From JBNKZU01 sp050301795 (GTDB lineage Bacteria; Pseudomonadota; Gammaproteobacteria; Thiohalomonadales; Thiohalomonadaceae): a DNA stretch of 48,362 nt. This document shows, piece after piece, positions 23,834-32,224 of the stretch (positions within the stretch are counted from its first letter, which is position 1; every line of letters begins with the position of its first letter). Below the pieces are notes generated by a model. It was not told where the DNA came from, made no database searches, and saw only the letters and a list, made by a program, of their open reading frames with translations. The DNA is taken from contig JBNKZU010000027.1 in the NCBI GenBank assembly GCA_050301795.1, positions 1 through 48,362 of the forward strand, given 5' to 3'. The position numbers were made by a program, and so were the translations under genes.

Positions 23834-24391
23834 ATGCGTAATTCAAACAATGAAGGGAGTTGTTGTGCTGTAGAGGGAAACACGACCATTACCGATGCCT
23901 TTAGCCATACCGTTTCAAAAGTATCCGGTCACTGTAAAGTCGGAGAGGATTGGTCAAAAGCCGCAATAAATAGCCGACTAATCCCGGTTTTGTCCTGTGA
24001 AGGCCCCTGTGCCAAAGGTGAAATTGCTCGGCGAGCAGCGATGCTTATACCAAAGATTGATGAACGATTTGAACGTGCCTGTCACGGAGAGGCCTTCTAT
24101 GTACCCCACTCGACAATGGCAAAATGGGTAAAAAGTGCTGATCAGGTGGTAATGATCGATGGCTGTTTTCTAAATTGCCACGGTCGTGTTTTAGAAAATA
24201 TCATCGCAAAGGATCAGATTGTTCATATCAATGCCCATTCGATACATAAAGCGTTTGGGGATCGCTTCTCCTGCGATGATATTTCAGAAGAGGAGTTCTC
24301 GAAATTGGCGAATCAAGTCGCTGAAAAAACCATAGCCATGACGTTAAAAGGCACCATTAATCAACATGCTGATAGTGCTGCGTGTTGTTAA
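23834..24391 (+). CDS. DGC-domain putative zinc-binding protein
   Basis: The 185-residue cytoplasmic protein carries the Cys-rich blocks of the DGC family. These are LSCEGPCAKGEIARRAA near residue 53 and VMIDGCFLNCHGRVLE near residue 105, the latter giving the family its Asp-Gly-Cys name. Additional Cys pairs sit at the N-terminus (GSCCAVEG) and the extreme C-terminus (AACC), which suggests more than one metal site or redox-active thiols. The family is annotated as zinc-binding, but its role is not established. A GAGGAG site precedes the ATG. The gene is divergent from luxR and convergent with the CBS-thioesterase gene. Confidence 0.75.
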   Translation: MRNSNNEGSCCAVEGNTTITDAFSHTVSKVSGHCKVGEDWSKAAINSRLIPVLSCEGPCAKGEIARRAAMLIPKIDERFERACHGEAFYVPHSTMAKWVKSADQVVMIDGCFLNCHGRVLENIIAKDQIVHINAHSIHKAFGDRFSCDDISEEEFSKLANQVAEKTIAMTLKGTINQHADSAACC

Positions 24392-24449
24392 TAAAGCGAT
24401 ACCATTCCCGCGAATATGTCATTAAGCACTTTAGTGGTAATGCAGTACC

Positions 24450-25562
24450 CTATTTCTTGTTCATCCACTCAATCAAGGTATCACTGCGCCGGAAAACTGT
24501 ACCGTGAAATAGCGCTACCAGTGTGCCATCATCCTTCTCAACTCTAACGGTATAGAGTCCGGTTCGATTGGTGCGATTATCCTCCTGTGCGATTGCAACG
24601 AGAACATCGCCCCGGGTTGTCGCTGCCGGATAACTAATGGTTGCATTTAGACTCACCGCTGTCGTCCCGTGCGAATTAGAGGCCACCGCAAAAGCAAAAT
24701 CAGCGAGTGTAAAAGCCACTCCACCCTGTGTTAATTCAACCGCATTCATCATCTCTGCGGTTACCCGCAACTGCACCTTGCAATAACCGGCACTTGCATC
24801 AACCAACTCAATACCGAGCAGGTTAATAAAGCGATCATGCTGATGCATCCACTTTGCAATCATCTCCGGAGTGGTGTTTTCAATGTCAAACTCAACGGGG
24901 TGGGTTTTCTCTTCGACAACCTGTTCATCAATCAGATCATACCCCTTCTCACGCAGCGCTTTATCAATCGCTTCCGGCTCTTCAGATCGATAGCGCAATA
25001 TCACAATCCGCATACCGGTGTAGTCGTGTGATATCGGTGAGACAACTGTCGAGATATAACCACCGAGTTCATTAACGTCATCAAGAAGCTGTCCAAGTTT
25101 TCCTGTTTCATCAGGTAGGTGTAGCGCAATACGAGTCGTATCCGTTTGGCGACTTCCAGTGATATCCAGCAAGAAATCGAGAATATCGTCATCGGTGATT
25201 AATCCGACAAATCTACCCGCTTCCACCACTGGCAGACAGCTGATCTCATTCGTCCTCATCACCCTCCCCGCCTCTTCAATAAGCGTTTCAGGCGTACAGG
25301 TAACAACATTGGTGATCATTGAGTCACTCACCTTGAGCTTAGAGAGCAGGTAGTTCACCTCACCAACAGAGAGCGTTGTGATCGCTGATGGCTCACTTTG
25401 TGCGATCTCCTGACGGGTAATCAATCCTATTAGCCGGTTTTCAGAATCAACAACCGGGAGGAAACGGGTTCCATTCTCATGAAGCTTTTGAGAGGCATGG
25501 CTCAGCTTCTCATCTCCTGAGACTGTTTCTACCTTTTGCGACATTATTTGTGCTACATACAT
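24450..25562 (-). CDS. CBS-CBS-ACT-PaaI thioesterase fusion protein
   Basis: The 370-residue protein starts at an ATG with GGAG before it, ten bases after livF. Residues 1-130 are a CBS pair (QIMSQKVETVSGDEKL, then DSMITNVVTCTPETL), an adenylate or nucleotide sensor. Residues about 140-215 are an ACT-like domain (DETGKLGQLLDDVNELGG). Residues about 235-365 are a hotdog PaaI-type acyl-CoA thioesterase (LTQGGVAFTLADFAFAVASN, then RTGLYTVRVEK). The residue usually His in HGG is Gln, while the catalytic Asp of LAD is kept. PaaI hydrolyses stalled aryl-acetyl-CoA esters, which fits paaK and iorAB nearby. The sensors probably tune the thioesterase to energy or amino acid state. Confidence 0.85.
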   Translation of the reverse strand: MYVAQIMSQKVETVSGDEKLSHASQKLHENGTRFLPVVDSENRLIGLITRQEIAQSEPSAITTLSVGEVNYLLSKLKVSDSMITNVVTCTPETLIEEAGRVMRTNEISCLPVVEAGRFVGLITDDDILDFLLDITGSRQTDTTRIALHLPDETGKLGQLLDDVNELGGYISTVVSPISHDYTGMRIVILRYRSEEPEAIDKALREKGYDLIDEQVVEEKTHPVEFDIENTTPEMIAKWMHQHDRFINLLGIELVDASAGYCKVQLRVTAEMMNAVELTQGGVAFTLADFAFAVASNSHGTTAVSLNATISYPAATTRGDVLVAIAQEDNRTNRTGLYTVRVEKDDGTLVALFHGTVFRRSDTLIEWMNKK

Positions 25563-25572
25563 GCGACTTCTC

Positions 25573-26292
25573 CTAATACCCCAAATAGGCCTTTCTAACG
25601 GCATCATTACCTAATAGCTCATCAGCAGTGGCTGACAGCTCGATTTTGCCTGTCTCTAATACATATCCACGATTGGCAACACCAAGCGCCATGCGTGCAT
25701 TCTGCTCCACTAACAGAATGGTTACACCCTCCTGATTCAGACGCTTGATGACACGAAAGATCTCCTCAACCAGCAGTGGTGCTAATCCCATGGACGGCTC
25801 ATCCAATAGTAGTAACTTCGGTTTACCGAGTAGCGCTCGACCAATCGCCAGCATCTGCTGTTGCCCACCAGAGAGTGTTCCTGCCATCTGTTGCCTGCGC
25901 TCTTTAAGAATCGGAAATAGCGTGTAGATGGACTCAAGCTCTTGCTCAACCCAGTCACGGTTATCACGTTGTAAAAACGCACCAAGAATTAGGTTATCTT
26001 CAACACTTAATGGCGCAAAAACCTGTCGCCCTTCTGGCACCTGACAGATCCCCGCTTGAACGATCTTGTTCGCAGCAGCATTGGTTATCTCCTGACCTTG
26101 GAACATGACTCGACCACTGCTGATGGAATGAATGCCTGAGAGTGCGTGCATTAGCGTGGTTTTACCCGCACCGTTCGCACCAACAATCGCAACCAGTTCA
26201 CCCTCTTCAATCTGCAACGAGATATCGTATAGCACCTTTACCGGCCCGTAGCAGGCATTGAGACTCTCTACCCGTAACAGCTCAGACGGCAT
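25573..26292 (-). CDS. livF: Branched-chain/aromatic amino acid ABC transporter ATP-binding protein LivF
   Basis: The protein of about 239 residues has Walker A GANGAGKTT near residue 37, signature LSGGQQQM near 139 and Walker B LLLLDEPSMGLAP near 158, all intact, plus the switch His region replaced by VEQNA as is usual in LivF. It energises the LivHM permease. The ATG inside the end of livG was chosen because GGAGAGG precedes it; an earlier in-frame start would overlap livG further. The CBS-thioesterase gene follows after 10 bases in the same operon. Confidence 0.95.
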   Translation of the reverse strand: MPSELLRVESLNACYGPVKVLYDISLQIEEGELVAIVGANGAGKTTLMHALSGIHSISSGRVMFQGQEITNAAANKIVQAGICQVPEGRQVFAPLSVEDNLILGAFLQRDNRDWVEQELESIYTLFPILKERRQQMAGTLSGGQQQMLAIGRALLGKPKLLLLDEPSMGLAPLLVEEIFRVIKRLNQEGVTILLVEQNARMALGVANRGYVLETGKIELSATADELLGNDAVRKAYLGY

Positions 26293-27049
26293 ACTGCACC
26301 TCTCCGCCAAGATAGGCGGCGATCACCTTTTTATTCTGCTGGATCTCGGAGCAGGTTCCCTCCGCAAGACGGCTACCATACTCAATCACCAGAATGCGAT
26401 CCGAGACATTCATGACCAGATTCATATTATGCTCAACAAGCACGACCGTTACACCACTTTCACTGATTCGACGAATCAAATCGAGCATCTCTACAGTCTC
26501 GGTATCATTCAATCCTGCTGCCGGTTCATCCATCAGGAGCAACTTAGGCTTCACAGCGAGTGCGCGCGCGATCTCCAACCGCTTTAAAACACCATAGGAG
26601 AGTGCATCGGCTTGACGGTTTCGATATTGTGCGAGGCCACAAAACTCAAGGCTTGCTTCTGACCACTCTCGAACCTCTTTTTCCTCCTGGCGCACTTTTT
26701 TCAGACGTAAAAGTGAATGGAGCAAGGTGCTGTCGGTGCGAAGATGGCATCCAACCAGTACATTCTCCAACGCACTCATATTAAAAAAGATCTGGAGATT
26801 CTGAAAAGTGCGCGAAACGCCCATCTCGGCGATTTGATAAGGGGACTTTCCAATAACAGACTGCCCTTGTAACAGGATCTCCCCCTCGTCAGGGACATAG
26901 ATGCCACAAAGCATATTAAACAGCGTGGTCTTACCAGCACCGTTTGGACCAATCACTGAATAGACCTTGCCCTCAGGCACCTTAAAATCGAGGTTCGCAA
27001 TCGCAGTTACACCACCGAAGGACTTAAGGAGATCCTTCACCTCATACAT
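26282..27049 (-). CDS. livG: ABC transporter ATP-binding protein LivG
   Basis: The protein of about 255 residues has Walker A GPNGAGKTT near residue 37, a signature sequence LSYGVLKRLEIARAL (Tyr-Gly-Val instead of Gly-Gly-Gln, common in LivG), and Walker B LLLMDEPAAGLND with switch VEHNM. It pairs with LivF on the LivHM permease. The ATG at 27049 has a perfect AAGGAGG six bases upstream and overlaps the livM stop by 8 bases. A longer upstream reading in frame would run into livM. Confidence 0.95.
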   Translation of the reverse strand: MYEVKDLLKSFGGVTAIANLDFKVPEGKVYSVIGPNGAGKTTLFNMLCGIYVPDEGEILLQGQSVIGKSPYQIAEMGVSRTFQNLQIFFNMSALENVLVGCHLRTDSTLLHSLLRLKKVRQEEKEVREWSEASLEFCGLAQYRNRQADALSYGVLKRLEIARALAVKPKLLLMDEPAAGLNDTETVEMLDLIRRISESGVTVVLVEHNMNLVMNVSDRILVIEYGSRLAEGTCSEIQQNKKVIAAYLGGEVQYAV

Positions 27050-27998
27050 CAGGCGCCTCCTTTTTGTTTCGTAAATGGAGTAGCTTCTGCTGTAGGCCGA
27101 CATAGATCCCCTGTGGTAGAAAGATCATGATAAAGATTAGGATCGCGCCAAACACCATCACCTCATAATCCTCGAAAACGACCAAAAGCTCCGGTAGGAA
27201 GGTCAGCACAATAGCACCGAAGATTGCGCCATAGGTCGATGCTAGGCCGCCAAGAACCACCATCGTTACCAATTCAATCGAGAAGAAGAAGTTAAATGAA
27301 TCTGGTGTGATAAATGCCTGTTGATGAGCAAACAGACTTCCAGCAAATGAGGCAATCAGTGCCGATAATACAAAAACCTGAGTCTTGGTAGCCGGGGTGT
27401 TGATCCCCATCATTTGTGCCGCAATTTCTGAGCCGTGCAATGCTCTAAGTGCACGGCCTGTTCGTGACTCAATCAGGTTCTGTACCAGTAAGACTACCAG
27501 AAGGAACACGACAGAAATCACAATATACCAGCGAAGGTCGCGATCAACCTCCCATCCGAACAGCGACAAAACGGCAATGTTACCCATCCCATCTGGCCCT
27601 CCGGTCAGCGCTCCTGCCTGAACCATCACAATCGAGACAATCACTCCGAATCCGAGCGTCGCCATTGCCAAATAGTGCCCCTTGAGTTTCAGAATGGGTC
27701 TGGCAATCACAAACGAAACCACTCCGGTAACGATCATACCCAGCAATAAGGCAAACAGTGGAGACCAGTCATAGCGACCCGTCATTATTGCAGTTGCGTA
27801 GGCGCCTATCCCGAAAAAAGCGGCATGTCCAAGCGAGATCTGCCCCGCATAGCCCATAAGCAAATTAAGGCTGATCGCTAAAACCGCGTTTAACAACGCC
27901 GCAGTCATAACAACCGTCACATAGTAGTTGCCAGGAAAGAGGTTCGGCAGCGCAAGCAGCAGAACCATCATCACTATCAAACCACGATATCTATTCAC
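27042..27998 (-). CDS. livM: ABC transporter permease LivM
   Basis: The protein of about 318 residues is an integral membrane permease with about 9-10 helices. The family block LLMGYAGQISLGHAAFFGIGAY is near residue 55 (shown in two parts: GQISLGHAAF and the preceding GYA). The GTG at 27998, seven bases after the livH stop with GAGA before it, was chosen; a longer frame would start inside livH. With LivH it forms the channel for branched-chain or related amino acids or aromatic acids. Confidence 0.93.
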   Translation of the reverse strand: MNRYRGLIVMMVLLLALPNLFPGNYYVTVVMTAALLNAVLAISLNLLMGYAGQISLGHAAFFGIGAYATAIMTGRYDWSPLFALLLGMIVTGVVSFVIARPILKLKGHYLAMATLGFGVIVSIVMVQAGALTGGPDGMGNIAVLSLFGWEVDRDLRWYIVISVVFLLVVLLVQNLIESRTGRALRALHGSEIAAQMMGINTPATKTQVFVLSALIASFAGSLFAHQQAFITPDSFNFFFSIELVTMVVLGGLASTYGAIFGAIVLTFLPELLVVFEDYEVMVFGAILIFIMIFLPQGIYVGLQQKLLHLRNKKEAPDV

Positions 27999-28005
27999 GT
28001 ATTCT

Positions 28006-28881
28006 CTACACTCGATCCGATGTCGCTTTACCAAGAATACCGCTAGGCCGAATAAACAGTACAAATAGCAGAATAATAAACCCGATGGCATCCTTATAGC
28101 CGGATGAGATTAAGCCAGCGGCAAGGTTCTCGATCAAACCAAGCACCAATCCCCCAACCACTGCACCCATCGGATTACCCATGCCCCCAAGAATCGCCGC
28201 AGAGAAGCCTTTAAGCCCTAACATGACACCAGCGTCATAAGAGGTAAACGCAATCGGAGTGATCAGAATACCGGCCATCGCTCCTAAAAAGGCAGAGAGA
28301 CCATAAGCAAACAGCATCATCCGGTTCACATTGATTCCCATCAACCATGCGGCATTACGGTTACAGGAGCACGCCAGCAGCGCCTTACCAAACAAGGTAT
28401 GGTGGAAAAAGAGATGCACACTCAGCACCATCACCGCCGTGCCGCCAAGTACCCAGAGGTTTTGGGGAAGCAGGGTTGCCTCGCCGATATGGATTGGAAT
28501 CTCGCTTGAAAAATGAGGCAGCGCATGAATCTCTTTGCCCCATACCACCAAGACCACTCCTCGCAAGAAGATCGAGGCACCGATTGTAATGATAATGGTG
28601 GAGACTACCGAGGCATCTTTTGCAGGTGCAATCGCAAAGCGTTGCAACAACATGCCGACCACCATTGTAATCAATACCGCACCAACTAAAGCGAATGGTA
28701 GAGGCAATCCGCCACTTGCCGACAAAAAGACTGCAGACATCGCTCCAATCATTACAAATTCACCTTGGGCGAAATTCACAACATCAGAAGCGTTATAGAT
28801 AATCGTAAAACCAAGCGCCACCAACGCATAGACAGAGCCGACGGTGATTCCGGTAATAATAAATTGAAGGATTTGATCCAT
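28006..28881 (-). CDS. livH: ABC transporter permease LivH
   Basis: The 291-residue permease starts MDQILQFIITGITVGSVYAL and has the helical pattern of LivH, including FAQGEFVMIGA near residue 40 and the loop GGMGNPMGAVVGGLVLG near residue 227 that contacts the ATPase. It is separated from livK by a 210-base gap with hairpins, which is usual where the binding protein is made in excess. Together with LivM it translocates the substrate captured by LivK. Confidence 0.94.
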   Translation of the reverse strand: MDQILQFIITGITVGSVYALVALGFTIIYNASDVVNFAQGEFVMIGAMSAVFLSASGGLPLPFALVGAVLITMVVGMLLQRFAIAPAKDASVVSTIIITIGASIFLRGVVLVVWGKEIHALPHFSSEIPIHIGEATLLPQNLWVLGGTAVMVLSVHLFFHHTLFGKALLACSCNRNAAWLMGINVNRMMLFAYGLSAFLGAMAGILITPIAFTSYDAGVMLGLKGFSAAILGGMGNPMGAVVGGLVLGLIENLAAGLISSGYKDAIGFIILLFVLFIRPSGILGKATSDRV

Positions 28882-28898
28882 ACGAATTACTAAGTAAT

Positions 28899-28925
28899 GC
28901 TGCTAGAGCCATTAGCTCTAGCAGC
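28899..28925 (-). terminator. Hairpin in the livK-livH gap
   Basis: GCTGCTAGAGC and GCTCTAGCAGC form a perfect 11-bp stem with a 5-base loop, 17 bases before the livH start. There is no T run, so it is likely a stabilising or attenuating structure that raises livK mRNA over livHMGF. Confidence 0.6.
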
Positions 28926-28974
28926 GACTCGCGTTTAGATTTTGCTTCAGAGCAAGGCATTTGCGCACGAATAG

Positions 28975-29020
28975 ATACATGGATGTATTGTATGCAGAAA
29001 ATGCAGGAGCAATTTTCTGC
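28975..29020. repeat. Two nested palindromes in the livK-livH gap
   Basis: ATACAT-GG-ATGTAT (28975-28988) and GCAGAAAAT-N9-ATTTTCTGC (28994-29020) occur back to back. They may be a dispersed palindromic repeat element or mRNA hairpins. Together with the 28899-28925 hairpin they make this short gap highly structured. Confidence 0.5.
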
Positions 29021-29091
29021 GAATGTACCTTAATCATGTGACCATTCGAGTACGCAAATAACGACGCTATGAAGTAAAAGATGAATGCGAA

Positions 29092-30231
29092 CTACTCTAC
29101 GATAGTCCAGTCACCATTTTTGATCTCTAACATCTTAAATGCATCAAGACCCAGACCTAGATGGTTCTCTGAACTCATATTGAAGATACCGCCTGTACCG
29201 ATGAAGCCTGTGGTCTTCTCGATCTCATCACGAACCTTAGCTTTGTCAGTTGAGTTTGCACGATCAATCGCCTCAAGTGCCATCATCAAGCCATCATAGG
29301 CATGACCACCAAAAGTCGAAACTGCACCATGCTTTGCTTCGAATTTATCTCTGTATGAGACCAGAACAGCCTTCTGAGGATCAGAATCTGGCAGTTTGTC
29401 TGCGACCAAAAGTGCTGCGGCAGGAAGGCGCACTCCCTCTGCGGCATCACCTGCAAGCTCAATGAATTTCTTCGAAGCAACACCATGTGATTGATACAGA
29501 GGTAAATCCAGACCAAGCTGGCGAACATTCTTGGTCACAATCGCTGGGCCGGTTCCAAAACCAAAATTAAGGATTGCCTGGGCACCAGTGCCGCGAATCT
29601 TGGAAAGCTGGGTTGTCATATCTGTGTCGGTTTTACCGTAGGACTCATCTGAAACAACCTCAATCCCATATTCGGGGGCAAGCGCCAATGTTTGAGTACG
29701 ACCTGACTTGTCAAAACCACCACTACCACTGATAAGAGCAATCTTGGAGATACCACGCTTCTTCATATCTTCAAAGATTTTTGCTGCGGCCATACGATCC
29801 GTATGTGGTGTTTTAAAGACCCATTTCTTCACAGGCTCAACAATAACTACTGCTCCGGCAAGGGAGATAAATGGGACACCATTTGCCTCAATATCCTTAA
29901 CCACCGCCATGGTACTACCCGATGTAGAGCCGCCCACAATGACATCCACGCGATCCTTTTTAATCAGACGCTTAACAAAACCCACCGCCTCTTTTGCTTT
30001 GCCGCTGGTATCGTAATGAATCAACTCTACCTTCTTGCCATCAACACCGCCCTTGGCATTAATCTCATCAACATACATTTGCAGGGTTTTCAGCTCAGGA
30101 TCACCCAAAAACGATGCCGGACCGGTTACTGCAAGAAAACTTCCTACCTTGATAGTGTCTCCGGCAAACGCACTGCCGACACCAAGCATTGCTACGGTTA
30201 CCGCAACAGAAAGGCCTTTTATTAACTTCAT
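29092..30231 (-). CDS. livK: ABC transporter substrate-binding protein (LivK-like)
   Basis: The 379-residue periplasmic protein starts with a signal peptide ending VGSAFAG and shows the Peripla_BP_6 pattern (TIKVGSFLAVTGPASFLGDP at the mature N-terminus). The GG-STSGS motif near residue 98 binds the substrate carboxylate, and GGHAYDGLMMALEAI is near residue 310. Members bind branched-chain amino acids, but close relatives bind aromatic acids such as phenylacetate or benzoate. The neighbourhood of paaK and iorAB favours an aromatic substrate, which is an inference. It is the first gene of livK-H-M-G-F and the CBS-thioesterase. Confidence 0.93.
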   Translation of the reverse strand: MKLIKGLSVAVTVAMLGVGSAFAGDTIKVGSFLAVTGPASFLGDPELKTLQMYVDEINAKGGVDGKKVELIHYDTSGKAKEAVGFVKRLIKKDRVDVIVGGSTSGSTMAVVKDIEANGVPFISLAGAVVIVEPVKKWVFKTPHTDRMAAAKIFEDMKKRGISKIALISGSGGFDKSGRTQTLALAPEYGIEVVSDESYGKTDTDMTTQLSKIRGTGAQAILNFGFGTGPAIVTKNVRQLGLDLPLYQSHGVASKKFIELAGDAAEGVRLPAAALLVADKLPDSDPQKAVLVSYRDKFEAKHGAVSTFGGHAYDGLMMALEAIDRANSTDKAKVRDEIEKTTGFIGTGGIFNMSSENHLGLGLDAFKMLEIKNGDWTIVE

Positions 30232-30350
30232 ATTACACTCCCAATCAGATGATCACTTTCATTTATTATGAGTAACAACACTCTAGGTGCCGCCACCCTC
30301 GTTATAAAAACCCAGCCTGATCAGACATTCACAACTCAGTTAATCTGTAC

Positions 30351-30379
30351 ATAACATTGAAGTATGTTACGTTCATCAA
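30351..30379 (-). promoter_or_regulatory. Possible sigma-70 promoter of the liv operon
   Basis: On the minus strand TTGATG and TGTTAT are separated by exactly 17 bases, about 120 bases before the livK start. Both hexamers match the consensus at four or more positions. It is a single-sequence prediction. Confidence 0.3.
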
Positions 30380-30491
30380 CCTGTGCCTGACTTTGTAATA
30401 ATTATTAAACCACCACACCTATACTGGTGAGTACAGAGTAGTGAAGATACACGACTGTCAGCCTTCATTTCAACGAAAATACTACTTCACT

Positions 30492-31187
30492 TTATGTATT
30501 CGTTATTTCTATAGATAAAAGCATCTTTTCTAGCACTATATTTCCACCATGAATATTCAAATGGTTATAATCACCAACCGTGTTGTTCTTAAATTTTTGA
30601 TCAGTAAAAAACTTTAAATTTGAGTTTAATTCCGATGGTGTATCCAAGAATCCAAATCCCAGCTTTGTAATTTCCTCTTCCATAATCCTATTAAACAGCT
30701 CAAGATTATTTTCATCAGGTGTAACATCAATCTCCTCCCTTTCACCCGGGTATGGACATGGCATGGAAACTGTACGATTTTGGAGCCCCTGGCTTTTAAG
30801 CTTTTCAAGAATCCTGTAGTTGGCTGAGCCTCTTATGTAATCCTGATATGCTTGAGTTCTGGCTGCGCTTGAAAAGAACATTGAGGATTCTCGGACAATA
30901 TTTAACCAATTATTGTTTCCATTTAACCAAGAACGTAACCTCAAACCATAGACAAAGATAGATTCATACTCTTTCAGATCTCTGACAAATTTTTTTGAAT
31001 ACCCTTGTCCCTTTTTATGTACCTTCATCATTGAATTAGGATTTCCAAAATCAGTAATTGATAGAAGTGATTCCCCATCAGAACTCAGGAAAGAAACTTC
31101 ACAGCCAGATATTGGATACATTTTCTTATAAGCATTATATACCGATGCGTTATGACTGTTACCAATAATCAGAACCTGTTTAGGCAT
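30492..31187 (-). CDS. SGNH-hydrolase-like protein
   Basis: The 231-residue protein has no signal peptide. Two spaced blocks suggest an SGNH/GDSL-type fold: VLIIGNSHNASVYNAYKKM at the N-terminus (block I, with Ser in the nucleophile position of GNSH) and DYNHLNIHGGNIVLEKM near residue 207 (the D--H block V). Such proteins are acyl-esterases or O-acyltransferase partners, often acting on polysaccharides. Its ATG overlaps the stop of the GSCFA gene by one base (TAATG), so the two are translationally coupled and probably act together. The pair is A/T-rich relative to its neighbours, a possible sign of transfer. Assignment rests on motifs alone. Confidence 0.6.
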   Translation of the reverse strand: MPKQVLIIGNSHNASVYNAYKKMYPISGCEVSFLSSDGESLLSITDFGNPNSMMKVHKKGQGYSKKFVRDLKEYESIFVYGLRLRSWLNGNNNWLNIVRESSMFFSSAARTQAYQDYIRGSANYRILEKLKSQGLQNRTVSMPCPYPGEREEIDVTPDENNLELFNRIMEEEITKLGFGFLDTPSELNSNLKFFTDQKFKNNTVGDYNHLNIHGGNIVLEKMLLSIEITNT

Positions 31188-32224
31188 TATGAACCAAATG
31201 CCTCCAACAACTCTTCTTCACACACTTCTTCTATTCTTTGTCTATGCTGCTTTTTTATTTTTACTTCATACCCAAATTTGTTACCCATATTTGTAAAAAA
31301 GTTTTCCATCACAAAGTTGACGCCCTGAGTACTCACGCTTCTCATGTTTGGTTCATAAAAAGCACCTTTAAAAACCGGGCTAGAAATGATCTCATAGGAA
31401 GGAAAATAATCCACATAACCTCTGTTTTTTGATAGTTGATCTGCAACTGCTCTGAGAATTGATTTGGATGCCATACTAGCAACCAGTATATGCTGGTTTG
31501 ATTTGGTAGCAGTAAGCGGAACAGGTGAAACAGTTAATATGATTTTGATGGTGGGATTTATGCTTCTAATCATATCAACAGCTCTGACTAGATTATTTAT
31601 AATTTGTGTAAACTGCTGATTAACAAACCTATGTTTTGTTTTATCAAACACTCCCGCTGCTGTACCTGGGCACATTGGGTATTCATATTTGTTAACCGTA
31701 TTTATCCAGCTCTCTGTCAATCCAAGCGTAAAAATAAAATAATCTGCTTTTATAAGGCTTTTTTTAAAGGCTCTAACAGCTTCCATTCGAGAACTGAAGA
31801 GCTCAGAAACTGACTCAAATCCATCTGGCTCAATCCGGGGTCGGAACGGATCATAATAACGACCTTCACACTCCCATACCTCATCTGGTATGTCCTTATT
31901 TTCCAAAGCCCAGTCAACCCACTGTCTAAGTAATGATGTTGTATAAATATTACCTGTTCTTGAAGAGAACACATTGTAGTTAAACTTCTTACAGTTAATC
32001 TCACTTAAGCCATAAGGTGGTTCTTCGGTCTGGTACCAGGTGAAACCATTCCTTTTCAGAGCACTACCAACATGTTGCGCAAAACATGAGCCATAAGTAA
32101 TGACTCTGTCCTCCTGTTTTATATGAAACTTTGGATCCCATATATCTGAAATATCAAACATATTTTTTTCAGATATAGCAGGTTTCCAGAAAGCATTTTG
32201 AGGTAGGTCTTTATACGGATTCAT
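31187..32224 (-). CDS. GSCFA-domain protein
   Basis: The 345-residue protein contains the family-naming block ITYGSCFAQHVGSALKRNGF near residue 43, followed by FTLGLTESWINT near residue 165 and ILTVSPVPLTATKSNQH near residue 232. The GSCFA family is related to SGNH hydrolases and is found with polysaccharide and glycan genes; its chemistry is not proven. The downstream gene also looks SGNH-like. A weak ribosome-binding site precedes the ATG. The gene lies 251 bases after the giant adhesin on the same strand, which may indicate a role in modifying adhesin-linked or capsule glycans. Confidence 0.85.
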   Translation of the reverse strand: MNPYKDLPQNAFWKPAISEKNMFDISDIWDPKFHIKQEDRVITYGSCFAQHVGSALKRNGFTWYQTEEPPYGLSEINCKKFNYNVFSSRTGNIYTTSLLRQWVDWALENKDIPDEVWECEGRYYDPFRPRIEPDGFESVSELFSSRMEAVRAFKKSLIKADYFIFTLGLTESWINTVNKYEYPMCPGTAAGVFDKTKHRFVNQQFTQIINNLVRAVDMIRSINPTIKIILTVSPVPLTATKSNQHILVASMASKSILRAVADQLSKNRGYVDYFPSYEIISSPVFKGAFYEPNMRSVSTQGVNFVMENFFTNMGNKFGYEVKIKKQHRQRIEEVCEEELLEAFGS

